Of a stretch of DNA of 64,000 bases, positions 16,944-25,247 are shown piece by piece. The DNA lies in NCBI GenBank assembly GCA_017550285.1, contig JAFZPP010000022.1, forward strand, positions 1 through 64,000, read 5' to 3'. The stretch comes from Oscillospiraceae bacterium (GTDB taxonomy: Bacteria > Bacillota > Clostridia > Oscillospirales > Ruminococcaceae). A model generated the notes under the pieces. It made no database searches, was not told where the DNA came from, and saw nothing but the letters and a program-made list of their open reading frames with translations. The first letter of the stretch is position 1. Each line of letters starts with the position of its first letter. The translations under genes and the position numbers were made by a program.

Positions 16944-18884
16944 GTGAAGTATTCCAGAAAAGCAACTGCTGCTCTGCTGAGCGGCGTGCTGGCGCTTGCA
17001 GGGATGCCGGTCCTTGAGCCGAGCGCCGCAGAGGGTGATCTGCTTGTGACAGATTTTGAGGACGGTGACGTCAAGGCGTTCTCAAAGCGCGGAGATGACG
17101 ATACATCCGTCATTGCTTCCTGTACCGAGGATGCACACGGCGGAACAAGCTGCATGTCCGTGACCGAACGCTCGCAGGGCTGGAACGGTCCGTCCGTTTC
17201 GCTCGAGAGCCTCGGATGCAAGCCGGGCGTCCAGTATCTCGCAACGGCATGGGTCAAGATGAAGTGGTACAATACGGTCCGCCTGAGCATGCAGTATACC
17301 GATGAAGACGGCGAGCAGCATTATGATAACCTCGCCCAGATCAAGAGCGACGGCAAATGGGTGCAGATTCCCGAGACAAAATTCAGCTTCACCACAGGCA
17401 TGAAGGATGTCTCCATTTACATTGAGGGCGACGACAAGGCAGATATGTGGGTGGATGACTTCTCGCTGACTGCCGCGCCGGTTTATCCGATTCAGGAGGA
17501 TATCCCCGGACTGAAGGACGTCTATGCCGATTATTTCAAGATCGGCGGTGCGGTGACGGCAAAGGAGCTTTCGCCGAAATCCACGCAGGACCTGATCCTC
17601 AAGCATTATAACTCCATTACGCTCGGCAATGAGCTCAAGCCGGAGAATATGCTCGATATGAAGGCGACGCTTGCCTACTACGAGGAAACCGGCGACAATA
17701 CCGTTCCGAAGGTCAAGCTCAACGGCGCTGCAAAGATTATTCTGGATTTCTGCCGCGAACATAATATTCCGGTGCGCGGACATGTCCTTGTCTGGTACAG
17801 CCAGACGCCTTACTGGTTCTTCACCGACGATTACACCAAGGAAGGCAAGCTCGTCGATGAGAAAACGATGCTCAAGCGCATGGAGAACTATATCAAGGGC
17901 GTATTTGAAGCGCTGGAAGCGGAATATTCCGATGTCGATTTCTATGCATGGGACGTTGTCAATGAGGCATGGGAGGACGGCGGTACACCGCGTCTGAAGG
18001 GCAAATATGAGGACAGCAACGGTTCCTCGGCATGGGTTGCGATCTTCGGCGATAATTCCTTCATCGAGCCTGCATTTGAATATGCAAGAAAATATGCGCC
18101 GAAGGGCACGAAGCTCTATTACAACGATTACAATGAGTACATGCAGGGCAAGCAGGAAGCCATTATCAAAATGGCGACCGATCTGAAGGCAAAGGGTCTG
18201 ATTGACGGCATCGGCTTGCAGTCGCACCTGAACTGCACCAACAACGCGACGACCGATCCGTTCCCGTATGCACAGCAGTATGAATCCGCACTGAAAAAAT
18301 ACACCGAGCTCGGTCTTGATCTCCAGATCACGGAGCTGGATGTGACCTATGACAAGTCGGTCGCAAACGGCGAGAAGCTGCAAGCAAAGTATTACAGTGA
18401 TATCATGGATGCGATTGTCAAGTATAAGGATTATATTTCCGCAGTCGTATTCTGGGGCACGACGGACGATCAGAGCTGGCGTGCAAGTCAGAATCCGCTG
18501 CTGTTCGATGAGAAGTATCAGGCAAAGCCCTGCTTCGATTCGATCATCGACGGCATCAGCTATACGACAACCGCTTCGACTGCAACCACGAAGAAAACCA
18601 CGGAATCCACTTCCGAGACAACTGAGACAACGACAAAATCCACGGAGACAACGGTTTCCTCTGAAAAGAGCAGCGTATCAGAGCCGACACTGCGCGGCGA
18701 TGTCAACTGCGACAAGACGGTCGATGTGTCCGATGCAGTTCTGCTGGCACGCTTTGTTGCGGAGGATGCAGGCGCGGATATTACCGAGACCGGCAAACTG
18801 AATGCCGATGCAGACGGCAAAAACGGCTTGACCGGCGACGATGTGGTGACAATCCTGCGCATTATCGCAAAGCTCGAAACCTGA
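16944..18884 (+). CDS. Dockerin-bearing GH10 endo-beta-1,4-xylanase with CBM22
   Basis: This secreted enzyme cleaves the xylan backbone and is likely a cellulosome component. The 646-residue protein has a signal peptide (1-30), a CBM22-type module (32-178), a GH10 barrel (about 185-540) with acid/base Glu341 in WDVVNEAW and nucleophile Glu464 in QITELDV, a Thr-rich linker (541-575) and a type I dockerin (583-646). The first dockerin calcium loop is GDVNCDKTVDVSD and the second NADADGKNGLTGDD. The start is a GTG at 16944 behind AAAGGAGGGGG; an upstream in-frame ATG would add a non-signal-like 50 residues and is rejected. It is monocistronic. Confidence 0.94.
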   Translation: MKYSRKATAALLSGVLALAGMPVLEPSAAEGDLLVTDFEDGDVKAFSKRGDDDTSVIASCTEDAHGGTSCMSVTERSQGWNGPSVSLESLGCKPGVQYLATAWVKMKWYNTVRLSMQYTDEDGEQHYDNLAQIKSDGKWVQIPETKFSFTTGMKDVSIYIEGDDKADMWVDDFSLTAAPVYPIQEDIPGLKDVYADYFKIGGAVTAKELSPKSTQDLILKHYNSITLGNELKPENMLDMKATLAYYEETGDNTVPKVKLNGAAKIILDFCREHNIPVRGHVLVWYSQTPYWFFTDDYTKEGKLVDEKTMLKRMENYIKGVFEALEAEYSDVDFYAWDVVNEAWEDGGTPRLKGKYEDSNGSSAWVAIFGDNSFIEPAFEYARKYAPKGTKLYYNDYNEYMQGKQEAIIKMATDLKAKGLIDGIGLQSHLNCTNNATTDPFPYAQQYESALKKYTELGLDLQITELDVTYDKSVANGEKLQAKYYSDIMDAIVKYKDYISAVVFWGTTDDQSWRASQNPLLFDEKYQAKPCFDSIIDGISYTTTASTATTKKTTESTSETTETTTKSTETTVSSEKSSVSEPTLRGDVNCDKTVDVSDAVLLARFVAEDAGADITETGKLNADADGKNGLTGDDVVTILRIIAKLET

Positions 18885-18900
18885 CCGGCATAACAACATG

Positions 18901-18946
18901 AAAAAGTCCCGAAGGCAGTGCATTTGAACTGCTTTCGGGATTTTTA
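18901..18946. terminator. Bidirectional terminator between the xylanase gene and tatD
   Basis: TCCCGAA-G-GCAGT (18907-18919) pairs with ACTGC-TTTCGGGA (18928-18940). An A-run precedes it and a T-run follows, so it can serve both converging genes. Confidence 0.85.
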
Positions 18947-18952
18947 TTTGAT

Positions 18953-19744
18953 TCAGATATGCAGGCGATCACCGGTTCGGAAAAGCCGCGCAGCATTTTC
19001 TGCGGTAATGCGGCACATTTCTTCGACGGTGAAGCCTTTTTCGCGTGCCATAACGGCGGCGGTTTCGGTCAGCATGGTGCTGTCGCAGCGCTGTCCGCGG
19101 TAGGGGACGGGCGCCATATAGGGGCAATCGGTCTCGATGAGCAGACGCTCCGGCGGGATGCTGCGCAGTGCTTCGAGTGGTTTGCGCGCGTTCTTGAAGG
19201 TGATGACGCCGGTAAAGCCGATGTACAGCCCCATTTGCAGAACCTCACGCGCGGTTTCCGCAGAGCCTGGGAAACAGTGCATGACGCCCTCAAGCGGCGC
19301 AAATTCGCGCAGAATCGCAAGCATGTCGCCGGTTGCGTCGCGGCAGTGCAGAATGACCGGCAGATCAAGTGCCTTTGCAAGCGTCAGCTGCTCGCGCAGA
19401 ATGCGTTCCTGCGCGGCTTTGTCATAGCCATCGAAGTGATAGTCGAGCCCGATCTCACCGATTGCTTTCACAGAGGGATGCGCTGCAAGCTGCCGCAGCG
19501 AATCGAGATAATCCGCAGGCGGCAGGGGACATTCCGGATGTATGCCGACGGCGGTGACAATCAGCGAAGGATACTGCTCCGCCAGTGCGACTGCCGCGGC
19601 GGAATCGCTGAGCTGCGTGCCGCAGACCATGCAGCCGGCAATGCCCTTGTCCGGAAAACTGCCGAGCAGCGCGGCACGGTCTGAATCAAATGCCGGATCG
19701 GTATAATGTGCGTGGCTGTCGAATATGACCAGATTTTTAATCAT
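18953..19744 (-). CDS. tatD: TatD family metal-dependent deoxyribonuclease
   Basis: The 263-residue TIM-barrel hydrolase belongs to the TatD family; members have 3'-5' DNase activity and are linked to DNA repair or turnover. Metal ligands visible are HxH in FDSHAHYTD, Glu in IGEIGLDYH, His in VILHCRDA, His in GVMHCFPGS and Asp in ETDCPYMAP. The start at 19744 is behind AAAGGAG with nine-base spacing; a longer frame to 19804 is rejected. It converges on the xylanase gene. Confidence 0.93.
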   Translation of the reverse strand: MIKNLVIFDSHAHYTDPAFDSDRAALLGSFPDKGIAGCMVCGTQLSDSAAAVALAEQYPSLIVTAVGIHPECPLPPADYLDSLRQLAAHPSVKAIGEIGLDYHFDGYDKAAQERILREQLTLAKALDLPVILHCRDATGDMLAILREFAPLEGVMHCFPGSAETAREVLQMGLYIGFTGVITFKNARKPLEALRSIPPERLLIETDCPYMAPVPYRGQRCDSTMLTETAAVMAREKGFTVEEMCRITAENAARLFRTGDRLHI

Positions 19745-19803
19745 TTCTATATGCTCCTTTGACAGGTTCACAGCTTGTTCACGGAAAATTGAAAAAAAGT
19801 GCA

Positions 19804-19907
19804 TTCACTTTTTCGGGCGCTGTGCTATACTATAGTTGTAAACATGATAAATAATACCTCTCTACTTCTTCCCGAAAGGCGGCTGACTGATCATCAGCCG
19901 CTTTTTT
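19804..19907 (+). ncRNA. Candidate short transcript: promoter followed by terminator
   Basis: TTCACT (19804-19809), a 16-base spacer and TATACT (19826-19831) are followed about 48 bases later by a clean terminator: GCGGCTGA (19879-19886), a 7-base loop, TCAGCCGC (19894-19901) and six Ts. The predicted RNA is about 70 bases, starting near 19838. An AAAAAGTG-CATT-CACTTTTT palindrome (19794-19813) overlaps the -35 and could be an operator. A short reading frame from ATG 19843 lacks a ribosome site. It could equally be an attenuator or a relic. The rest of the 19745-20161 gap holds a repeat and the next promoter. Confidence 0.35.
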
Positions 19908-19989
19908 CATACCCGCGGACAACGCCCGCTTGAAATGATCTAAAGCCCGCCGGCAGTTTACTGCTTGATAAGGCGAGTGCTTTCTTTTC

Positions 19990-20064
19990 AACTTCCTGCT
20001 ATAACTCCTCACTTCTTTCTCCTAACTTCTAACTTTCTCCTTTCTCCTTCCTCCCTCCTCCTTA
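19990..20064. repeat. Heptanucleotide pyrimidine repeat, related to 183-245
   Basis: A CT-rich tract in heptamer register (on the minus strand GGAAGGA, GAAAGGA, GAAAGTT, AGAAGTT, AGGAGAA, AGAAGTG, AGGAGTT). It matches the right arm of the element at 1-245 in sequence and orientation, and both copies end near an ATAACAA/ATCACAA plus CGTCC motif a short way upstream of a sigma-70 promoter. Confidence 0.6.
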
Positions 20065-20078
20065 TCACAACGTCCTTC

Positions 20079-20107
20079 TTGCTTTTTCGGAGATACTGTG
20101 TTATAAT
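20079..20107 (+). promoter_or_regulatory. Promoter of the LRR lipoprotein / GH36 / phosphoesterase operon
   Basis: TTGCTT (20079-20084), 17 bases, TATAAT (20102-20107). The start codon is 55 bases downstream. Confidence 0.72.
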
Positions 20108-20161
20108 TATAGCATAGCAAAGCGATAAAAACAAGTGCGTCGAACGTGAAAGGAGGACGGC

Positions 20162-21295
20162 ATGCATCGGACGAAACAACCTATCCTGACCGCGGCGCTG
20201 GTATGTGCACTGTCGCTGACGGGCTGCTCGCTGGAGCCGTTTCTCCGGCTGGCGGAGGATTATCCGGAGGAGGAGACCGCCCAGACCGAAGAATCGGGCA
20301 CGGAAACCGCTGCGGCAGAAACACGCAGCGCCGAGGAGGTCAGTTCGCTGGCAGATGATATCCTCAGCAGATTCCGCGACCGTTTCCTCGGTGATCCGGA
20401 CGGTGCGGATGCATCGCAGCAGGCGGATTCTCTGCAGGAGGGCTATGTGACAGAGCCCGCAGAATCCGGCGGTCTGGCGGTCTGCGGCTATGAGCCGGAG
20501 CCCAATCCGTTCAGCGATGAAATGCTGATTGTGCCGGAGGAGATCGGCGGGCAGAAGGTGACTGCCGTCGGCGAATACGGCTTTTCCGGTGCGGATTATG
20601 CGCATCTTGTGCTGCTGCCGGAGTCTGTTACATATTTCGGCGAATATGCCTTCAAGGGCTCATCGGTGACGGAGTTTTATCACTGCGCCGAGAAAACCGT
20701 GATGGCGGATTACTGCTTCATGGACTGTCCGCAGCTCAGCCATATTATTTTCGGAGAGGAGCCGGTGACGCTCGGCGAATACTGCTTCGACAACAGCGGC
20801 GCAGAAGATATCTCCGGTACGCAGTGCAGTCTCGAAGCCGACAGCTACTGCTTTCAGGATATGCCGAAGCTCGAGCATGTTGCACTGGACGGCGATGTGA
20901 AGCTCGGAGAATACTGCTTCGAGAACTGTCCGCTGCTCAGCGAGGTGATTCTGGGCGAGGGGACAATCACGCTCGGAGATTATTCGTTTATGCAATCCGC
21001 GCTGAATGCTCTCGTCATACAGGAAAACGAGGGCGGCAGCATCGGCGAATACTGCTTTATGGAATGCTGGCGGCTGGAGGATGTCATCATGGAGGAGGGC
21101 ATTACGGAGATCGGCGATTATGCATTCAGCGGCTGCCGGAATCTCAGCCTTGTGATGCTGCCGGCAAGCATCGAAAAGATCGGCAGCCATGCGTTTTCGG
21201 ACTGCGGCTTGGATATCATGTTTGAAGTGCCTGCGGATTCCGCTGCGGAAGCATTCTGCAAGGAACAGGGCTTTGATTATACTGTCAGGAACTGA
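20162..21295 (+). CDS. BspA-like leucine-rich repeat lipoprotein
   Basis: The 377-residue surface lipoprotein has a signal peptide ending in the lipobox LTGC, then a Glu/Thr/Ala-rich low-complexity linker (about 30-90) and at least eight BspA-type (LRR_5) repeats from about residue 120 to 360. The repeats carry an unusual recurring core, GEYCF / DSYCF, where most BspA repeats have AFxxC. Proteins of this kind mediate binding to surfaces or host and plant material, but the ligand is unknown. AAAGGAGG precedes the start. It heads an operon with the alpha-galactosidase gene 14 bases downstream. Confidence 0.82.
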   Translation: MHRTKQPILTAALVCALSLTGCSLEPFLRLAEDYPEEETAQTEESGTETAAAETRSAEEVSSLADDILSRFRDRFLGDPDGADASQQADSLQEGYVTEPAESGGLAVCGYEPEPNPFSDEMLIVPEEIGGQKVTAVGEYGFSGADYAHLVLLPESVTYFGEYAFKGSSVTEFYHCAEKTVMADYCFMDCPQLSHIIFGEEPVTLGEYCFDNSGAEDISGTQCSLEADSYCFQDMPKLEHVALDGDVKLGEYCFENCPLLSEVILGEGTITLGDYSFMQSALNALVIQENEGGSIGEYCFMECWRLEDVIMEEGITEIGDYAFSGCRNLSLVMLPASIEKIGSHAFSDCGLDIMFEVPADSAAEAFCKEQGFDYTVRN

Positions 21296-21309
21296 GAAGG
21301 GAGGCTCCT

Positions 21310-22944
21310 ATGAACGAACTCAAGCAAATTACACTGAAATACACACAGAACGGCAGCAGCTTCTGCCTGATGACGGACGGCAGCGCGGCACAGACCGGCT
21401 CGGTATGCTTTTCCGCGGACTGGGACGGCGGCAGACTCAGCGTACAGGTCTCGGCATCGGCGGAGATTGTGCTGGAGGAGCTTTCGGCGGTCTTTGCCTA
21501 TGCATTTGACGAGGAGGAACGCATCTTCCTCAACGGCTGGCAGTCGTGGACGGACAGTGTGGAGCACGGCATCCGCGGCAAGATGCGCGGGCTGGATCAT
21601 CTGCCGCGCAATATTCTCGAGAAATATGCCCTGACGCAGTACGGCGATTATAATTTCACAGCTTATCCGAATCAGGCAGGGCGTCTGCACGGCTGGACCT
21701 ACGGCTATCTTCGCCGCGGCGAGCAGTTTGTGCTGATCGGCTCACTGAATGAGCAGGACGGCTTCATGCGCATCGAAACCGATACCGAAGCAGGGACGGT
21801 CTCTCTGTTCAAGGACTGCGAAGGGCTGCATCTGCAAGGCGATTACGGCATGCAGGCGGTCATTCTTTCCGGCAGTGAGCAGGCGGTCTTCGACGGCTAT
21901 TTTGCAGCGCTCGGGCTGCCGCCGGTGAAGGCAGAGCCGATCTTCGGATATACAAGCTGGTACCGGCATTATGCGAATATCAGCGAGCAGAAGATCATTG
22001 ACGATCTGCTCGGACTGCATTCGCTTGATTACAGAGCAGATGTCTTTCAGGTCGATGACGGCTGGGCGACCGCTGTCGGCGACTGGTTCTCGGTCGATAA
22101 GGAAAAATTCCCGAACGGGATGGATAATATTGCCGATGATATCCGGAAGGCGAAGCAGCGTCCGGGACTCTGGCTTGCGCCGTTTGTCTGCGAGGAGAAA
22201 TCCGAAATTTTCCGTGAGCACAAGGACTGGATCGTGACCGACCGGCAGGGCGAATTTGTCAGGGGCGGCTCGAACTGGAGCGGCTTCTATGCGCTGGATA
22301 TTTATCATCCGGAGGTGCGCGCTTATTTGCGGCAGGTCTTTGATACGGTCATTCACGCATGGGGCTATGCGCTGCTCAAGCTCGATTTCCTCTATGCGGC
22401 ATGCATCGAACCGCGTCCGGATAAAACGCGCGGCATGATTATGGCGGATGCAATGGATTTCCTGCGCAGCGTCACGAAGGATGCGCAGATTCTCGGTTGC
22501 GGCGTACCGCTCGGCAGTGCATTCGGCAAGGTCGATTACTGCCGCATCGGCTGCGATGTTTCACTTGACTGGGATGATAAGCCCTACATGCGCGTGATGC
22601 ACCGCGAGCGCATCAGCACGAAGAATTCGCTGCTGAATTCGGTCTTCCGGCGGCAGCTCGACGGCAGAGCCTTCGGCAATGATCCGGATGTATTCTTCCT
22701 GCGCAGAGGCATCGGGATGCCCGCGGCGCAGAAGCAGTGCCTTGCGGAGATCAATGCGCTGACGGGAAGCGTCCTGTTTACATCGGATGACTGTGCGGAA
22801 TATAACGACAATCAGCAGATGATGCTGCGGCAGCTCATGCGTCTGCGCGATGCGGAGGTCCTTTCCGCAGAGGTGCAGGACGGTCAGCTGACGATCCGCT
22901 TCCGCAGGGGCGGCAAAGAATATACAAAGCAGTATCCGCTTTGA
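21310..22944 (+). CDS. GH36-family alpha-galactosidase (cytoplasmic)
   Basis: The 544-residue protein has the GH36/clan GH-D layout: an N-terminal beta-domain with NGWQSWTDS, a barrel opening with FGYTSWYRHY, FQVDDGW, then nucleophile Asp359 in LKLDFLYA and acid/base Asp416 in CRIGCDVSLDWDD. There is no signal peptide, so it acts on imported alpha-galactosides such as raffinose-type sugars or galactomannan fragments. The length is shorter than classic GH36 (about 720), as in a compact subgroup, so the exact substrate is uncertain. It is cotranscribed with the LRR lipoprotein and a phosphoesterase. Confidence 0.87.
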   Translation: MNELKQITLKYTQNGSSFCLMTDGSAAQTGSVCFSADWDGGRLSVQVSASAEIVLEELSAVFAYAFDEEERIFLNGWQSWTDSVEHGIRGKMRGLDHLPRNILEKYALTQYGDYNFTAYPNQAGRLHGWTYGYLRRGEQFVLIGSLNEQDGFMRIETDTEAGTVSLFKDCEGLHLQGDYGMQAVILSGSEQAVFDGYFAALGLPPVKAEPIFGYTSWYRHYANISEQKIIDDLLGLHSLDYRADVFQVDDGWATAVGDWFSVDKEKFPNGMDNIADDIRKAKQRPGLWLAPFVCEEKSEIFREHKDWIVTDRQGEFVRGGSNWSGFYALDIYHPEVRAYLRQVFDTVIHAWGYALLKLDFLYAACIEPRPDKTRGMIMADAMDFLRSVTKDAQILGCGVPLGSAFGKVDYCRIGCDVSLDWDDKPYMRVMHRERISTKNSLLNSVFRRQLDGRAFGNDPDVFFLRRGIGMPAAQKQCLAEINALTGSVLFTSDDCAEYNDNQQMMLRQLMRLRDAEVLSAEVQDGQLTIRFRRGGKEYTKQYPL

Positions 22945-22976
22945 TGCGGCAGCGGGAAGCAAAGGGGTTATAAGGC

Positions 22977-24071
22977 ATGTGGCTTGCCATTTTTGCGGTC
23001 GTCGGGCTGCTCGGTATCATCAGCGTGATCTTTCTGATCCGCGGCTTTCACAGATTTCACTGTCTGGAGCAGCTTGCGCAGAAGCACAGACTGCTTTCGT
23101 GGCTTGCGGCGATGCTGCCGGTCGCGCTGCTGATGTGTACATATTTTATCAATGTGTATTCGATGTTCATTGTGCTGATTCATCTCATGGTGATCTGGCT
23201 GATCTGCGATATCACAGGCATCATCATCCGGAAGCTCCGGCACAAGGAACGCACGCGCAATTATACAGGCGGAGCGGCGCTGCTTCTGACCGCTGCGGTG
23301 CTCTGTGCAGGCTGGTATTTTGCGCATCATGTCTATGAGAAGGATTACCGTCTGGAAACGGAAAAATCGCTCGGCGGCGAGCCGCTGCGGATTGCGATGC
23401 TTGCAGATTCGCATCTGGGCGTGACGCTGAGCGGTCAGGATTTTGCCGCACAGCTGAAACGGATTGAAGCGGCAGAGCCGGATGCGCTGTTCATCTGCGG
23501 TGATTTTGTCGATGACGATTCCCGAAAAGCGGATATGCTGACCGCCTGTGAAGCGCTCGGCGATCTGCATCTGAAATACGGCGTGTTTTATGTCTACGGC
23601 AATCATGACAACGGTTATTACAATCGCCGCGATTTTTCGCCGGATGATCTCCGAAACGCACTGACGGAGAATCATGTGCAGATTCTCGAGGATGAGGTTA
23701 TGACATTCGATGACAGGTTTGCCGTGATCGGACGCAAGGATTTCTATGCAGATGCGCGCCTTTCTGCGGATGCACTTGCAAAGCTGCCGGATGACAGCCT
23801 CTATCAGATCGTGCTCGATCATCAGCCGACGGATTATGATGCAGAAGCGGCTGCCGGCTTTGATCTGGTGCTCTGCGGTCATACGCACGGCGGGCATCTG
23901 TTTCCGGCAGGACTGATCGGACTGGTCATCAGCGAGAACGATGCGGTCTACGGGCTCGAACGGCGCGGCAATACTTCGTTTATCGTGACCTCGGGGATTT
24001 CCGGCTGGGCAATCCCGTTCAAAACCGGCGCGACCTCGGAGTATTGTATCATAGATGTGTCTCCGGTATAA
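22977..24071 (+). CDS. Membrane-anchored metallophosphoesterase (YkuE/YaeI type)
   Basis: The 364-residue protein has about four membrane helices (residues 1-120) followed by a calcineurin-like phosphoesterase domain. The metal-site motifs are complete: LADSHLG, CGDFVDDD, YGNHDN, DHQP and GHTHGGH. Relatives hydrolyse phospholipid head groups or UDP-linked lipids at the membrane face, but the substrate here is not known. It is the last gene of the operon. The ribosome site AAAGGGG is 10-12 bases upstream, somewhat far. Confidence 0.85.
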   Translation: MWLAIFAVVGLLGIISVIFLIRGFHRFHCLEQLAQKHRLLSWLAAMLPVALLMCTYFINVYSMFIVLIHLMVIWLICDITGIIIRKLRHKERTRNYTGGAALLLTAAVLCAGWYFAHHVYEKDYRLETEKSLGGEPLRIAMLADSHLGVTLSGQDFAAQLKRIEAAEPDALFICGDFVDDDSRKADMLTACEALGDLHLKYGVFYVYGNHDNGYYNRRDFSPDDLRNALTENHVQILEDEVMTFDDRFAVIGRKDFYADARLSADALAKLPDDSLYQIVLDHQPTDYDAEAAAGFDLVLCGHTHGGHLFPAGLIGLVISENDAVYGLERRGNTSFIVTSGISGWAIPFKTGATSEYCIIDVSPV

Positions 24072-24159
24072 GCTGTCTCCAAAGGATTTATCATGGGGGC
24101 TCTGAGAATTCCTCCTCGATCAATGATTGAAGAAGTCATTTATGCAGTATAACAAAATA

Positions 24160-24197
24160 AACCGCGCAGCTTTGTTTGCAGCCGCGCGGTTCTGTTT
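24160..24197 (+). terminator. Terminator after the phosphoesterase operon
   Basis: AACCGCGC (24160-24167) pairs with GCGCGGTT (24184-24191) and is followed by CTGTTT, about 90 bases after the stop codon. Confidence 0.6.
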
Positions 24198-24204
24198 ATA
24201 TAAA

Positions 24205-24258
24205 AACGGGATTCCAAAGGGACAGGTCCCTTTGGCGGGGGTTGGAGCAGCGCTCCAT
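24205..24258. repeat. Hairpin-type dispersed intergenic element
   Basis: A 10-bp perfect stem, CCAAAGGGAC (24214-24223) with GTCCCTTTGG (24226-24235), is followed by GGCGGGGGTTG and a second small hairpin, GGAGC-AGC-GCTCC (24244-24256). A degenerate match to its left flank (ACGGGGATTCTAAAG) lies near 2886-2900. Double hairpins of this shape recur in many Ruminococcaceae genomes from memory; I cannot verify copy number here. Confidence 0.45.
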
Positions 24259-24286
24259 TCTAAATCATCGTGCAGCAATACCTTCA

Positions 24287-25039
24287 TCACTTCTTGCTGA
24301 TAATGTACTCCCATGAGTAGTTCCGTCCGGCAAGGATGTTTTCGGCATAATACCGGAGAATATGCTGTGCATCGGCAACATCGACGCTGCCGCTGCTGTC
24401 AACGTCTGCGCATCTGATCTGCGCCTGCGACAGACCGTGCGCCTGACCGGCAATCGCCCTGACATATGCAACGAGAACAATCTGTGCATCCTCGGCGGAA
24501 ATACCGGAATCGCCGTTGAGGTCGCCTCTAGTCTGCGGCTGCGGCGTTGTCTGCTGCTGCGTCTCCGGATAGCGCGTCATTGCATAGACGGTTGCACTGC
24601 TTTGGATTGTGGACATCGGGATTTCGCGGCGCCAGTGGACCTTGCCGTTGAAGTTGCCCTCGGCGACCGTGACGCTGTTTGCGTTGACATAGAGCACAAT
24701 GACGGAATGCGTATCATTGTTGATGCGCAGGATATCGCCGACGCGAATCTGGGAATAATCGTAGTATTTCCTTGCAGGCAGCGAGCCGAATGCCGCATCG
24801 CTCAGCATGAAGGCAAAGCCTGCGCAGCCGTAGCCGCCGCTGAATATGCCGCCGTGCCATGCATAAAAGCTGCTGTTGTCAAAGGGTGTGCCTTCGGGAT
24901 ATCTTGCTTCCAGCGCGAGCATTGCCGCGCGGACGCTGTCTTCGGAATAATCGGCTGCTGCGGCGCTCTGCTGCGGCAGTACGGGCAGCAGAATCAGAAT
25001 CATCAGCAGCGAGAGACAAATGGATGCAAGCCGTTTCAT
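24287..25039 (-). CDS. Secreted dockerin protein with CHAP/NlpC-like cysteine peptidase domain
   Basis: The 250-residue secreted protein has a signal peptide (1-28) and a papain-like domain (about 35-155) with catalytic Cys72 in GGYGCAGFAFML, His111 in NDTHSVIVLY and a polar residue in AEGNFNGKVHW. A Gln/Thr/Pro linker and a dockerin (172-238) follow, with loops GDLNGDSGISAED and ADVDSSGSVDVAD. It is probably a cell-wall amidase/endopeptidase or protein hydrolase carried on a cellulosome-type scaffold. The start at 25039 has GGAGGAGGGG upstream; the 12 extra residues of the longer frame are rejected. Its C-terminal extension NYSWEYIISKK follows the dockerin. Confidence 0.82.
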   Translation of the reverse strand: MKRLASICLSLLMILILLPVLPQQSAAAADYSEDSVRAAMLALEARYPEGTPFDNSSFYAWHGGIFSGGYGCAGFAFMLSDAAFGSLPARKYYDYSQIRVGDILRINNDTHSVIVLYVNANSVTVAEGNFNGKVHWRREIPMSTIQSSATVYAMTRYPETQQQTTPQPQTRGDLNGDSGISAEDAQIVLVAYVRAIAGQAHGLSQAQIRCADVDSSGSVDVADAQHILRYYAENILAGRNYSWEYIISKK

Positions 25040-25084
25040 CGCGTACCCCTCCTCCGGACAGAAATCGTGCAGCATTCTATTGTC

Positions 25085-25113
25085 ATTCTACACTTTTTTG
25101 ACTGAGAAGTCAA
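25085..25113 (-). promoter_or_regulatory. Promoter of the dockerin peptidase gene
   Basis: On the minus strand TTGACT (25113-25108), 17 bases, TAGAAT (25090-25085). The -35 box lies inside a perfect TTGACT-GAGA-AGTCAA palindrome (25098-25113), a possible repressor site. Confidence 0.65.
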
Positions 25114-25191
25114 TGGAATTTGTTGCCTTCTCGATTCTGCACAGAACAATGAGTAAATTATTGTATAATATGCCAAATTATCGGAAACTGC

Positions 25192-25222
25192 TTGACTCTG
25201 ACGCTGCGTCATAGTATATACT
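25192..25222 (+). promoter_or_regulatory. MerR-type promoter/operator with 19-bp spacer
   Basis: TTGACT (25192-25197) and TATACT (25217-25222) are separated by 19 bases instead of 17. A dyad, ACTCTGACG-CTG-CGTCATAGT (25195-25215), is centred in the spacer. This over-long spacer with a centred palindrome is the classic MerR-family operator, where the regulator twists the DNA to activate. It precedes the merR-type gene directly, so autoregulation is expected. Confidence 0.85.
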
Positions 25223-25247
25223 GTAATCACGCGAAGGAGGAATCAGC

